64,000 nucleotides of DNA from Choristoneura fumiferana (Eukaryota > Arthropoda > Insecta > Lepidoptera > Tortricidae): positions 9,087,254 to 9,151,253 of the forward strand of contig NC_133493.1 in assembly GCF_025370935.1 (NCBI RefSeq), read 5' to 3'. A model generated the notes under the pieces. It made no database searches and was not told the origin of the DNA. It saw only the letters and a program-made list of their open reading frames with translations. The position numbers and the translations under genes were made by a program. This document shows positions 54,074 to 63,238 of this stretch, in pieces. Positions within the stretch are counted from its first letter, which is position 1. Every line of letters begins with the position of its first letter.

Positions 54074-55575
54074 CTAACCAGGTACATGCTGGAAATATAA
54101 CAAACTATTTAAAATGTTGGGAAGCCTTAACCGCTGACCCTGTAATTCTACAGTGGGTACGGGGGTATCGCATACCATTTGAAACGGAGCCATTCCAAAC
54201 ATCATTACCTGTTAATAATTTACCAGCAAATGAAACAACAGCAATGACTGAGTCTATCCATAACCTACTTGCACTTGGTGCTGTTAGTCCTTGTGAACAT
54301 ACTGAAGGCGAATTTTTGTCCAAAATATTTTTAAGACCTAAACCTAATGGAAAATTTAGATTTATTCTGAACCTGAAACCACTTAATAAGTTTATTTCTC
54401 CTAAACATTTTAAAATGGAGGACATAAGAACTGCCATCAAATTGATTTATGAAAATTATTACATGTGCTCCATTGACTTGAAGGAATCATATTTTCTTGT
54501 CTCGGTACACAAATCCCACAGAAAATACCTCAGATTTGAACACTTGGGACAATTATATGAATTCACTTGCATGCCTTATGGCTTATCTACTGCCCCAGGG
54601 TTATTCACAAAACTACTTAAACCAGTAGTAGGTTACCTAAGAAACCTAGGTCACATGTCTACCATTTACTTGGATGACTATTTATGTATTGGGCAATCAT
54701 CAACTGCATGTATATCCAACATGAACGCCACGATACAACTCTTTCAATGCCTAGGCTTAATAATTAACTATGAGAAAAGCAATTTAACCCCAAGTATGAA
54801 GTGTCCATTTCTTGGATTTGTTATTAACTCTAAGGACATGTGCTTAGAACTACCTAGTGATAAAAAAACACGCATAATAGCGTTAGTTAGAGAACACTTG
54901 CAATTGAAAAAACTTAAAATAAGACAATTTGCAAAACTTTTAGGAACACTGATTTCGGCATGCCCCGCTGTCCCTTATGGATTAATGCATACTAAACAAA
55001 TGGAACGTAGTAAATACCTAGCCCTTCTGCAGGGACAAGATGATTATGACACTATAATGACACCTTCTAATGATATATTACCTGATTTACAGTGGTGGCT
55101 AGATAATATCCCTCATGCTAAAAGGAAACTGTCAGAAAATAAATTTAGTATGGAAATATACTCAGACTCTAGCCTTACAGGGTGGGGATCATACTGCAAT
55201 GGCGAGCGTACTGGAGGTCTGTGGTCAGATAATGAACAAAAACTTCACATTAACTTATTAGAACTCACTGCAGCGTATTTTGCTTTAAAATGCTTCGCTG
55301 ACAAAACTAAAAATACTAGAGTACTGCTCAGGATTGACAATACTACCGCCATTGCATGTATTAATAAAATGGGAAGTGTGCAATACCCCCACCTTAACAC
55401 AGTTGCCAGGAAAATCTGGCTGTGGTGCCAAAAACGCAACATACATGTTTATGCAGCTTACATCAAGTCTAAAGACAATGTTATTGCTGACCAGGAGTCT
55501 AGAAACACTAACATAGACACAGAGTGGGAACTGTCAATTGATGCCTACAAATCAATATGTGACACATTTGGGTGA
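53797..55575 (+). CDS. DIRS ORF2: reverse transcriptase-RNase H, interrupted by LTR insertion
   Basis: The frame is open from 53797, far upstream of the first ATG at 54244. RT motifs: 'LRPKPNGKFRFILNLKPLN', 'MPYGLSTAPGLFTK' and the catalytic 'IYLDDYL' (residues 141-147 counted from 54244). RNase H motifs: 'IYSDSSLTGWGSYCNGER', 'NLLELTAAYFALKC' and 'RIDNTTAIACINK'. A YLDD centre instead of YADD is normal for DIRS. The protein runs without a break into the gypsy-like LTR, whose first three bases (TGA) supply a stop. It resumes at 59215. This part looks intact and could still be functional if translated. Confidence 0.9.
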   Translation, partial: NHKDSKNTAAVNGPHKEDCHSEHKNYKVGKPQWSATSAEGQGDDAWRTEDTGVPVYPVVPSSQPAETIFFEPEPAPPSEASTEAPQCSIPALTNQVHAGNITNYLKCWEALTADPVILQWVRGYRIPFETEPFQTSLPVNNLPANETTAMTESIHNLLALGAVSPCEHTEGEFLSKIFLRPKPNGKFRFILNLKPLNKFISPKHFKMEDIRTAIKLIYENYYMCSIDLKESYFLVSVHKSHRKYLRFEHLGQLYEFTCMPYGLSTAPGLFTKLLKPVVGYLRNLGHMSTIYLDDYLCIGQSSTACISNMNATIQLFQCLGLIINYEKSNLTPSMKCPFLGFVINSKDMCLELPSDKKTRIIALVREHLQLKKLKIRQFAKLLGTLISACPAVPYGLMHTKQMERSKYLALLQGQDDYDTIMTPSNDILPDLQWWLDNIPHAKRKLSENKFSMEIYSDSSLTGWGSYCNGERTGGLWSDNEQKLHINLLELTAAYFALKCFADKTKNTRVLLRIDNTTAIACINKMGSVQYPHLNTVARKIWLWCQKRNIHVYAAYIKSKDNVIADQESRNTNIDTEWELSIDAYKSICDTFG

Positions 55576-55719
55576 GGTGTGGGATTCGTGGGTCAGAGAA
55601 AGAGAGAAAGGAAACACGTGTGTTCGATTCGAGCGTCCGTGTAATACTGTTTCACATGGCTTACTCTTACTTATTACTTACAACTAAGTAGGTATCTATA
55701 TCTATACTGTCACACCTCA
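55573..55719 (-). repeat. 3' LTR of the gypsy-like element
   Basis: 147 bp, with 'TGAGGTGTGGGATTCGTGG' at the low-coordinate end and 'CTGTCACACCTCA' at the other. Identical to 59068-59214 on visual comparison. Confidence 0.95.
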
Positions 55720-55819
55720 TTTCGGGGGTGGCTGAGAAGAAAAATGTTATAACAATAATATTTTTCGTCATACACTAAGTTTTTCTTATGAAATAATACA
55801 TAATATTTTTTTTTTTTTT

Positions 55820-57589
55820 TTACATTTTTTTTAAATTGCTATGTATGAAACGCTTAGTTCTATTCTTATGAACTACTTCATGTTTATTATTTCTTAACAC
55901 TACAACATTCGGTTCGTTATTTTCTACAACGAGATATGGTCCATCATATAGGCAGTCTAGTTTATTACCGGTTTCGTTTCGCACTAGGATTAAGTCTCCT
56001 TTTTTGTATGTCACTGAATTTGTCTTTTTATCATATTCACTTTTTCTGTCACATTTCACTTGCACTAAATTATTTCGCGCGTCTTTTTGCGCCACTTGTA
56101 ACCTATGTCTTAATTCTAAACTATAATTATCTACGTTATATAAAGGTTCAACTATTGAACTTATTCTGCTAGGGATTTCACATCGCTTTCCGAACACTAG
56201 TTCGTATGGGGCGTATTTGGTTGCTGAATGGACTGTGTTATTATATGAGAAGCACCAGAAGGGTAGCCAATGGCTCCAGGTCTCCGGATGCTTGTCACAC
56301 TGTATGCGCAAAAATGAAGCTAAATTTTTATGTGAGTTTTCCAAAGAACCTATAGTTTCGTGATGATACGCTGTTGAGTGAAGCTTTTCTATGTTAAGAA
56401 GGTTGCAAACCTCTGTCATGGTTGATGAGATGAACTCTGTGCCCCTATCAGTTGTTATACACTTTGGAATCCCAAATCTTAAGATAAAATTATTGACTAA
56501 TGTTCTAGCTACAGTTTTAGTTTCTTTGTTAACTAATGGGTATGCTTCTACGAACTTGCTTAAATCGCACTGTAGGGTAAGAATGTAAACATTTCCGTCG
56601 TCATCCCTATCTAGGGGTCCCATTAGGTCTAAAAATATCTTTTCAAACGCATAGGTGGCCGTAGTCGTCACTACCATAGGCTCAACCGTATGCTTGGAAT
56701 GTTTCATTTTTTGACATTTGTCACATTTGCTTATGAAATTTCGGACGTCTTTCTCGATTCCTGGCCAGTGGAATCGTCTTTTAATGTTATTTACCATCCG
56801 GCGTACCCCGGCATGGCCACTGGTTGGTAGCAAATGATAATCGTTAAGTATATGTTTTATGTCATCATCATTGTCTACTCTTGTCACACCTCTCAATACT
56901 AAAATCTTTGGACCTTGATACGTATCTTCATGTATATTCGAGTCATCTTTAAGTGTTAATGTTGATTGTTTAATTTCAAATGTAACGGATACAAATTTAT
57001 TAAAAAAATCTTGACCCAAAATTCCGTCAGACTTGCATGGCAGTTTGTCGAATACATAAAACTTATGGTTTAATTGAAACCCATTATGTGTCGTAATCGT
57101 AAGATAAACATAACCGTGAGAAAAGATTTTACCGCCAATACCATTAATTACGATTGTATCTTCGTAGAATGTCACGTGTTCCGGGAGCGCTTTCGCATTT
57201 ATCGCTGACAGCGAGGCGCCGGTATCAAGTAACCATGAACACCTGGCGTTGTCGATGTATAAGAATATGTAGTTAGCTTTATTTAAATCGACTGTGAGAA
57301 TATGCTCTTTAATCCCGAAAAAACCGATTATTATTGGTATTGGTAGGTTCTTGGTTATTGGGAGAGGGTTCTGTATGCCCTTCCGCTGGTTCCTGCTGTG
57401 CAAAGTGAATATTTCTTGAATATCCCCTACTACGTGTAACTCGCCCGCGGCTCGCTTGTGTGGAAACACCTCGTGTTTGTCTACCACGATAGTTGTAGTT
57501 GTTATTAAAATACGTTCTGCTGTTGTTATTATAACCTCTTGCGTAATTATTTGGGTTTCCACGGTAACCCCTGTGCGAGTAGTTTCCAC
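55820..57589 (-). CDS. Gypsy-like protease-integrase, RT/RNase H absent
   Basis: 589 codons open. Aspartic protease 'WLLDTGASLSAI' with 'GILGQDFF' lies in the first half. The text then runs straight into the integrase: zinc-binding HHCC region ('SGHAGVRRM', 'HWPGIEKDV', 'CDKCQKMK'), then catalytic-core residues in 'FLDLMGPLD', 'TTDRGTEF' and 'GSLENSHKNL'. The C-terminal 'KGDLILVRNETGNKLD' fits the GPY-like end module. No reverse transcriptase or RNase H motif lies between protease and integrase, yet the frame is uninterrupted. The first about 90 codons overlap gag in another frame, so synthesis by frameshifting is likely. Any transposition would need RT supplied by another element. Confidence 0.85.
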   Translation of the reverse strand: METTRTGVTVETQIITQEVIITTAERILITTTTIVVDKHEVFPHKRAAGELHVVGDIQEIFTLHSRNQRKGIQNPLPITKNLPIPIIIGFFGIKEHILTVDLNKANYIFLYIDNARCSWLLDTGASLSAINAKALPEHVTFYEDTIVINGIGGKIFSHGYVYLTITTHNGFQLNHKFYVFDKLPCKSDGILGQDFFNKFVSVTFEIKQSTLTLKDDSNIHEDTYQGPKILVLRGVTRVDNDDDIKHILNDYHLLPTSGHAGVRRMVNNIKRRFHWPGIEKDVRNFISKCDKCQKMKHSKHTVEPMVVTTTATYAFEKIFLDLMGPLDRDDDGNVYILTLQCDLSKFVEAYPLVNKETKTVARTLVNNFILRFGIPKCITTDRGTEFISSTMTEVCNLLNIEKLHSTAYHHETIGSLENSHKNLASFLRIQCDKHPETWSHWLPFWCFSYNNTVHSATKYAPYELVFGKRCEIPSRISSIVEPLYNVDNYSLELRHRLQVAQKDARNNLVQVKCDRKSEYDKKTNSVTYKKGDLILVRNETGNKLDCLYDGPYLVVENNEPNVVVLRNNKHEVVHKNRTKRFIHSNLKKM

Positions 57590-57896
57590 GCCCGCGCGTC
57601 GGCGGTCCGTACGACTTACCTCTCATGCTCAACATTGAGTTAGATGTCGATGGTAGGGGCTGCGAAACCTCCTCATCTTCTGCTGCGCGTACGGCGTCCT
57701 TGAGCTCGCTGTAGTTACGAGCTGAAATGATTGTGCTCAACCGTCTATTTCTAAGTCCGTCGGCAAATTTTTTGATGGCGATTTGCTCATTTAGAGGTTT
57801 AAGAATTGAGTAGGCCTCTGGATTTGAGTTTGCCTGCGATATTGTTAAATCTACGAATAATGTCTCTATTTGAGATGCATACTGAGAAATAGACAT
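57309..57896 (-). CDS. Gypsy-like gag, C-terminal frame
   Basis: 195 codons. Begins 'MSISQYASQIETLFVDLT' and contains 'IAIKKFADGLRNRRLSTII' and 'SARNYSELKDAVRAAEDEE', typical of Ty3/gypsy capsid C-terminal domains. The end is Arg/Gly/Asn-rich ('RGRGNYSHRGYRGN', 'YNYRGRQTRG') with no CCHC zinc knuckle. It overlaps the upstream gag frame by 31 bases in another phase, probably by a one-base change. Confidence 0.75.
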   Translation of the reverse strand: MSISQYASQIETLFVDLTISQANSNPEAYSILKPLNEQIAIKKFADGLRNRRLSTIISARNYSELKDAVRAAEDEEVSQPLPSTSNSMLSMRGKSYGPPTRGRGNYSHRGYRGNPNNYARGYNNNSRTYFNNNYNYRGRQTRGVSTQASRGRVTRSRGYSRNIHFAQQEPAEGHTEPSPNNQEPTNTNNNRFFRD

Positions 57897-58495
57897 GTTG
57901 TTTGGGATATGTTGTTAAGTTGAGTCAACAATGCGTTTGGAGATTTTTTTGTTAATAAAAATACTCTCATGTCCTTTACCAAGCTTGTGCAAGAGTCGTA
58001 CTCTTGTTTGAGTTTTAGTTTTGCTGCTTTCGTTAGTCTTGTTTTAACAACAAAAGATGCTAGCAACTTTTTGCATGCTGCTTCTTTGAGACAACTATCG
58101 TACAACTCGATTGCGTCGATCATTTTTTCTACCGTTTCCTCCCTACAGTCCATTACAGGAATCAAACTAGCGGCCGTTCTTAAATCAAAGGATTCCATTT
58201 TTAATTTTTGTTCGGTCTGCGTATCTACTTTACAATAGTTATTAATTTGTTTGTAACAATCGTTTATTTTACTTACGTAGTTATCTAATATATCAGTTGA
58301 ATACTTATCGCTACGTGCGTCTTGTTTTTTAATTGATTTTACTAGTGTTTTAAAATCTTCGTAGAGACTTGTTGCCTCTAAATATTTTTCATGCACGCTT
58401 ACAATGTATTTGGCTCTTCTATGAGGGCCTAACTTTCTTAATCCTACTCGAATTAATTCTAACTGTTGTAAAATAGTTGATAACTCATTCTCCAT
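57866..58495 (-). CDS. Gypsy-like gag, N-terminal frame
   Basis: 209 codons from an ATG at 58495. It is helical and charged: 'LSTILQQLELIRVGLRKLG', 'LKMESFDLRTAASLIPVMD', 'KKLLASFVVKTRLTKAAK'. It leads into the capsid segment found in the next frame (57896-57309). The last few residues after the frame change are spurious. Either a one-base indel has broken gag or the two frames are joined by frameshifting. Confidence 0.7.
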   Translation of the reverse strand: MENELSTILQQLELIRVGLRKLGPHRRAKYIVSVHEKYLEATSLYEDFKTLVKSIKKQDARSDKYSTDILDNYVSKINDCYKQINNYCKVDTQTEQKLKMESFDLRTAASLIPVMDCREETVEKMIDAIELYDSCLKEAACKKLLASFVVKTRLTKAAKLKLKQEYDSCTSLVKDMRVFLLTKKSPNALLTQLNNISQTTCLFLSMHLK

Positions 58496-58607
58496 GAAAT
58501 GATATTTAAATGTGAGTTATTCTACTTATTAGTAGTTACATTTAGACTTAGCTCATTAATACAAACGGTGCACACTTCGCGGTGGGCGCGCAGCATAGCT
58601 CCTGGCT

Positions 58608-58913
58608 TCAGGCGGACGGTGGGGCTCGGTCCTCTGGCTCGTCGTTGCGACCTCGAAGAGACAGCCTGGTTCTGATTCTCTGCAACGCGTTAGCTCTTAG
58701 TTCTTGCTGGACTAAGTTTCGGTGGCACTTCCGGTACAGCTTTGATCCCAACACTAGGAGTGCTACTACGCAGATGGCAAGTATCGTAGCCATTATGACG
58801 GTATTATTATACGTATGAGTGGAAAGATCTGCTTCACTGTCGTTTTGGCTTCCATGCTGATTTATTATGACCTCCTTTGTTTCACAGGAACATTTTGAGC
58901 ACTGCTTCCCCAT
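58608..58913 (-). CDS. Small putative membrane protein upstream of gag
   Basis: Counting from the internal ATG at 58913, 101 codons: 'MGKQCSKCSCETKEVI' (Gly-2 after Met and clustered cysteines, as in N-myristoylated or palmitoylated proteins), an acidic stretch, a single hydrophobic segment 'VIMATILAICVVALLVLG', then a basic tail 'LYRKCHRNLVQQELR'. The frame is also open from an upstream ATG at 58958. It lies between the 5' LTR and gag, where gypsy elements usually have no ORF. Function unknown. Confidence 0.5.
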   Translation of the reverse strand: MGKQCSKCSCETKEVIINQHGSQNDSEADLSTHTYNNTVIMATILAICVVALLVLGSKLYRKCHRNLVQQELRANALQRIRTRLSLRGRNDEPEDRAPPSA

Positions 58914-59067
58914 TGTAATAAATAATAATTGAAAGTTCAGAATTTTCGAAAGTTCCAACCATTGAAGTTAATCACTGTACGAACACTGTATTATTTGATC
59001 AAAAAGTCCGGTGTACGATCACATTACACAATAGCGCGGCGAATCCCGCGCTCTGGCAAGGTCGCCA

Positions 59068-59214
59068 TGAGGTGTGGGATTCGTGGGTCAGAGAAAGAGA
59101 GAAAGGAAACACGTGTGTTCGATTCGAGCGTCCGTGTAATACTGTTTCACATGGCTTACTCTTACTTATTACTTACAACTAAGTAGGTATCTATATCTAT
59201 ACTGTCACACCTCA
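59068..59214 (-). repeat. 5' LTR of the gypsy-like element
   Basis: 147 bp, identical on inspection to 55573-55719. Followed on the minus strand by the TGG-starting primer-binding site at 59067-59053. Confidence 0.95.
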
Positions 59215-59545
59215 TGGGAAACAAGACATTGATCTGTTTGCCAGTAGAATCAATGCTAAATGTACAACATATGTATCATGGAAGAGAGACCCATATGCAT
59301 TTAACATTGACGCTTTTACGCTTGACTGGTCGGAACATTACTTCTATGCATTTCCTCCATTTGCGATACTATCCCGATGTTTCCACAAAATTAAACAAGA
59401 CAAAGCAAAAGGCGTTGTGGTGTTCCCAGTATGGACCTCTCAGCCGTGGTACCCTTTAGCTAAAACACTAATGATATCAAAACAAATTACACTAAACCTA
59501 GTAAAAAATTGTTACTATCACCTTTCAGAACTCCACACCCGCTGA
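59215..59545 (+). CDS. DIRS ORF2 continuation (methylase-like region)
   Basis: After the TGGG duplication the DIRS frame resumes in phase with 55572: 'KQDIDLFASRINAKCTTY', 'FNIDAFTLDWSEHYFYAF', 'FPVWTSQPWYPL'. 'DLFASRxN' and 'PPFxxI' belong to the domain following RNase H in DIRS elements, often called methylase-like. The frame ends at a TGA at 59543-59545. Confidence 0.8.
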
Positions 59546-59609
59546 GCTCATCGCTTTCCCTGGCAGCCGCAATCTTCTGCGGCAAGCATTCCGACTCAGA
59601 AATTTGCCA

Positions 59610-60545
59610 GAAGGATCATTAGACATAACTATAGCCTCTCTAGCGGCAAGTGCACTTAAACAATATAACACTACATAATATACTAAATGGTGGCCTTTTG
59701 CAGACAGTACAAACTAGACGTGTACAAAGCATCAATACCTCAAATTCTACAATTCTTAACATACAGATTTGAGGAAAACGCCAGCTATAGCACTCTTAAT
59801 ACGGACAGGTCGGCACTAGCATTATTAATGGAAGGTAGTATAGGCACGGATGATAGGATCGCAAGATTTATTAAGGGAGTGTACAGACTAACGACCACCA
59901 ATCCCAAAATATGTGAGTATGTGGACCCTTCAAGAGTGCTGCGCTTATTAACAAACTGGCCAGAAAATAGTTTTTTAAGCTTGGAAAAAGTCACCAAAAA
60001 ACTGTCGATTCTTTTAGCTTTAGCTTCAGCTCAGCGGGTTCAAACATTGTCTGCCATAAAAATTAATAATATTAACGAATATGAGTCAAAAATTTTAATC
60101 AATATCACAGATGTAATAAAAACCTCAGTTAGTACTAAATCTCAACCCACCATTAACCTGCCATTTTTTGAAAGTAACCCTCAAATTTGTCCAGCCAGAG
60201 CTCTTAAAGCATATTTAAATAAAACAAATTAATAAGAAATAATGAACCTTACCTTTGATTACATTTAAAAAACCCCACAGAAGAGCATCAAGTCAAAGCA
60301 TCAGTCGATGGATAAATGTGTTATGTCAGAGAGTGGAATTGACACCTCCACATTCAGCTCACATAGCACAAAGACATGCTGCTTCTTCAATCGCAAAAAA
60401 AGCGCGGTGTTCAGTGGGACATTATTAGGAAAGCGGCTGGATGGACAAAAATTCAAATACATTCGCAAAATTTTATGATGTACCAATTATTGACGATAGC
60501 TCATCACAAGGGAGCTTTGCTATGGCAGTACTAGGAAATAATTAA
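59610..60545 (+). pseudogene. DIRS tyrosine recombinase, broken
   Basis: Translation in pieces: 'LDITIASLAASALKQYN', a stop at 59677, a one-base shift near 59690, then 'FCRQYKLDVYKASIPQIL', 'LLALASAQRVQTLSAIKI' (first catalytic Arg in AQR), and a stop at 60230-60232. Beyond lie 'HIAQRHAASS' near 60360 (second catalytic region) and 'NTFAKFYDVP' with the nucleophile Tyr at 60473-60475, in changed frames. The enzyme would cut and join circular DIRS DNA. As it stands it cannot be made whole. Confidence 0.8.
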
Positions 60546-60730
60546 AGACATTTTAAGAATTAGCCTTACAACATGATGATTGTGATTTATAATTATTATT
60601 ATTATTGTTTGTAGTTAACTAATTGTACTACAAAGCTAAATAAAGTTGATGATTGTAACAGATGTTTCTTTCAGAATACTTCGATACATCATCATTTACC
60701 TGCTCATCATTGCTGACAACTCTGAACATC

Positions 60731-60742
60731 TACACTGTTTAA
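60731..60742 (+). repeat. DIRS internal complementary region, left piece
   Basis: 'TACACTGTTTAA' continues, after the Helitron, with 'TTCAATTATATTTCAGATTA' at 62462. Together they are the complement of the DIRS left terminus. Confidence 0.85.
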
Positions 60743-62461
60743 TCCTTACTATTATAAAGGGGAAAGTGAGTTTGTTTGTTTGTTTGTTTGTTACGCTTTC
60801 ACGCCGTAACTACTGCACCGATTCCTATGAAATTTTGCATACGTCATATTAGAGGTCCAGAATAAATAATAGGATATTTTTAATCCCGAAAAAAATTTCC
60901 ATTACCAAGAGATGACCAAAAGTTTGTTTATGTATTCTAACCGCGGAGCTGACTGAGCTGACTTAATAATGTGTTAAAAAGCATGCTTGCTGCACCATTT
61001 CTTGCATGCTTGAATGCAGGCTTGAATGCATGCTTACTACTAGCACTATTTCTTGCAAAATTTCATGCTTGCTTGCATGCTTGAATGCATGCTCGAATGC
61101 ATGCTTGCTTGCACTATTCCTTGCATAATTACATGCTTGCTTACATGCTCACTTACATGCTCACTTGCATGCCTTCTTGCATGCCTGCTTGCATATTTGT
61201 TTGCCTGCTTGCATGTTTGTTTGCTTGCTTGCATGCTTGCATGCTTGCTTGCATGCTTGCATGCTTGCTTGCATGCTTGCATGCTTGCTTACATGCTTGC
61301 TTGCAGCACAGCTTGCAACATTTCTTGCATAATTACATGCTTACTTACATGCTCACTTTCATGCTTGCTTGCATGCTTGCTTGCATGCTTGCTTGCATGC
61401 TTGCTTGCATGCTTGCTTGCATGCTTGCTTGCATGCTTGCTTGCATGCTTGCTTGCATGCTTGCTTGCATGCTTGAATGCATGCTCGAATGCATGCTTGC
61501 TTGCACTATTCCTTGCATAATTACATGCTTGCTTACATGCTCACTTACATGCTCACTTGCATGCCTTCTTGCATGCCTGCTTGCATATTTGTTTGCCTGC
61601 TTGCATGTTTGTTTGCCTGCTTGCATGTTTGTTTGCTTGCTTGCATGCTTGCATGCTTGCTTGCATGCTTGCTTGCATGCTTGCTTACATGCTTGCTTGC
61701 AGCACAGCTTGCAACATTTCTTGCATAATTACATGCTTACTTACATGCTCACTTTCATGCTTGCTTGCATGCTTGCTTGCATGCTTGCTTGCATGCTTTC
61801 TTGCATGCTTGCTTGCATGCTTGCTTGCATGCTTGCTTGCATGCTTGCTTGCATGCTTGCTTGCATGCTTGCTTGCATGCTTGCTTGCATGCTTGCTTGC
61901 ATGCTTGAATGCATGTTTGCTTGCATGCTCGAATGCATGCTTACTACTAGCACTATTTCTTGCAAAATTACATGCTTGCTTGCATGCTTGAATGCAGCTT
62001 TGAATGCATGCTTGCTTGCATGCTTGCTTGCATGCTTGAATGCAGCTTTGAATGCACGCTTGCTTGCATGCTCGAATTCATGCTTGCTTGCACTATTCCT
62101 TGCATAATTACATGCTTCCTTACATGCTTGCTTGCATGCTGACTTGCATGCTTACTTGCACGCTTGCTTGCATGCTTGCTGCATGCTTTAATGCATGTTT
62201 GCTTGCATGCTCGAATGCATGATTGCTTGCACTATTCCTTGCATAATTACATGCGTCCTTACATGCTTGCTTGCATGCTGACTTGCATGCTTACTTGCAC
62301 GCTTGCTTGCATGCTTGCTTGCATGCTTGAATGCATGTTTGCTTGCATGCTCGAATGCATGCTTGCTTGCACTATTCCTTACATACTTGCATGCTTGCTT
62401 GCATGCTTGCTTCTTTGAAATGTTAATGGTTAACGCGAGCGAAGCCGCGGGTAAAAGCTAG
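60743..62461 (+). mobile_element. Non-autonomous Helitron carrying a 12-mer satellite
   Basis: Starts 'TCCTTACTATTATAAAGGGG' after an A and ends 'GCGAAGCCGCGGGTAAAAG' plus CTAG before a T. Rejoining the flanks reproduces the sequence of the DIRS right terminus at 62829-62856, so the boundaries are exact. The first 240 bp are unique Helitron-type sequence with a (GTTT)n run; the rest is satellite. No Rep/helicase gene. Confidence 0.9.
60981..62416. repeat. 12-bp satellite (GCATGCTTGCTT-like), 1.4 kb
   Basis: A 12-bp unit, variants of GCATGCTTGCTT, fills 1.4 kb. Marker blocks such as 'CACTATTCCTTGCATAATTA' (61108, 61504, 62092, 62230) and 'GCAGCACAGCTTGCAACATT' (61302, 61699) recur, giving a higher-order period of about 395 bp in the left half. 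Because 12 is a multiple of three and the unit lacks stops in several frames, long open frames (up to 340 codons of Met-Leu-Ala-Cys) arise without being genes. Confidence 0.95.
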
Positions 62462-62566
62462 TTCAATTATATTTCAGATTACCATGAAATAAAATTAAGA
62501 ATTAAACGAGCTTACCTGTAAGCGAAGTCTGATTCTAATTTTTGAATGGTAATCTGAAATATAATT
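62462..62566 (+). repeat. DIRS internal complementary region, right piece
   Basis: 'TTCAATTATATTTCAGATTA' to 'CATGAAATAAAATT' complements the left terminus. 'AAGAATTAAACGAGCTTACC' to 'AATGGTAATCTGAAATATAA' complements the right terminus with one base missing in a T run. Confidence 0.9.
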
Positions 62567-62722
62567 ACCCACCCAGCCCTAGATTAAACCCATGAAGCAA
62601 TGATGAGGTACATTCACAAGACATCAACTATTTAGATAGATCAATGGCTTGTGAATCTTCGAAAAGCCATAATGTGCTTTACTGACTGAGTAAACTACAT
62701 TTTGGCTTTCTCTCTCTAAAAT

Positions 62723-62856
62723 AAGTGACGTGTCTAGTGTTGTCACATAAAGAACAAATATCTTTAGACGTTTTTTCTTTTCTAAACTTCCGCGATGCCA
62801 ACGAGTTAGGGAAAAGGTACTACACTGTTTAATTCAATTATATTTCAGATTACCAT
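62723..62856 (-). repeat. DIRS right inverted terminal repeat
   Basis: Complement of 52173-52306. The element continues to 62909 with a right-end extension ('TTCGCTTACAGGTAAGCTCG') also present in the internal complementary region. Confidence 0.9.
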
Positions 62857-63238
62857 TCAAAAAATTAGAATCAGACTTCGCTTACAGGTAAGCTCGTTTA
62901 ATTCTTAATACTAACGCATAAGCTTAGCTATCGTAAGGTCGCGGGTGAGCAAGGAAATTATTTTAGTTCATTGATATGGACCACCGCAAAGTAACGCCTG
63001 ATTCAATAAATTATTTTGGTAATACTAACAACTAAAAACTGTTTGCAGGATTTTTCGAAATTCCCACGGGATATCGAAAAAATGGGATTTGTATTTTTTT
63101 TCCAATTAATGACCCTATTTCCGTAAGTAAAATTATTAGAGACTTCAAATTCGGCATGTATATGCACTTAAAGTTGCCATGCAACACGTCTGTGCTATGA
63201 ATATTTTCAGTCTTTTCCACAGGATGATAAAAGTATTT

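Larger units (their letters stand above)
55573..59214 (-). mobile_element. Ty3/gypsy-like LTR retrotransposon lacking RT, nested in DIRS
   Basis: Two 147-bp LTRs (55573-55719 and 59068-59214), identical on inspection, are bounded by TG...CA and flanked by the 4-bp duplication TGGG (55569-55572 and 59215-59218). Read on the minus strand, 'TGGCGACCTTGCCAG' follows the 5' LTR as a primer-binding site. Order: small TM ORF, gag in two overlapping frames, then one frame with protease and integrase. At 3.64 kb it is about 1.6 kb shorter than a normal element, the size of RT plus RNase H. The sequence just before the 3' LTR is not purine-rich, so a polypurine tract was not identified. Confidence 0.9.
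52162..62909 (+). mobile_element. DIRS-type tyrosine-recombinase retrotransposon (with two nested inserts)
   Basis: The termini carry inverted repeats (52173-52306 and 62723-62856, 134 bp, no mismatch seen). An internal complementary region (60731-60742 plus 62462-62566) is the complement of the left end joined to the complement of the right end, sharing AAT at the junction. This arrangement defines DIRS elements, which replicate through a circle and integrate by a tyrosine recombinase instead of an integrase. Coding order: spliced ORF1, RT-RNase H ORF2, a methylase-like region and the tyrosine recombinase. Removing the gypsy-like element (55573-59214 plus a 4-bp duplication) and the Helitron (60743-62461) leaves about 5.4 kb, a normal DIRS size. 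The RT frame is intact; the recombinase is broken. Confidence 0.9.

Noticed and set aside
61053..62418. Several long overlapping open frames (up to 340 codons of Met-Leu-Ala-Cys repeats) on both strands
   Set aside because: They are products of a 12-bp satellite whose unit is a multiple of three and lacks stops in several frames. No start context, splice site or family supports a gene.
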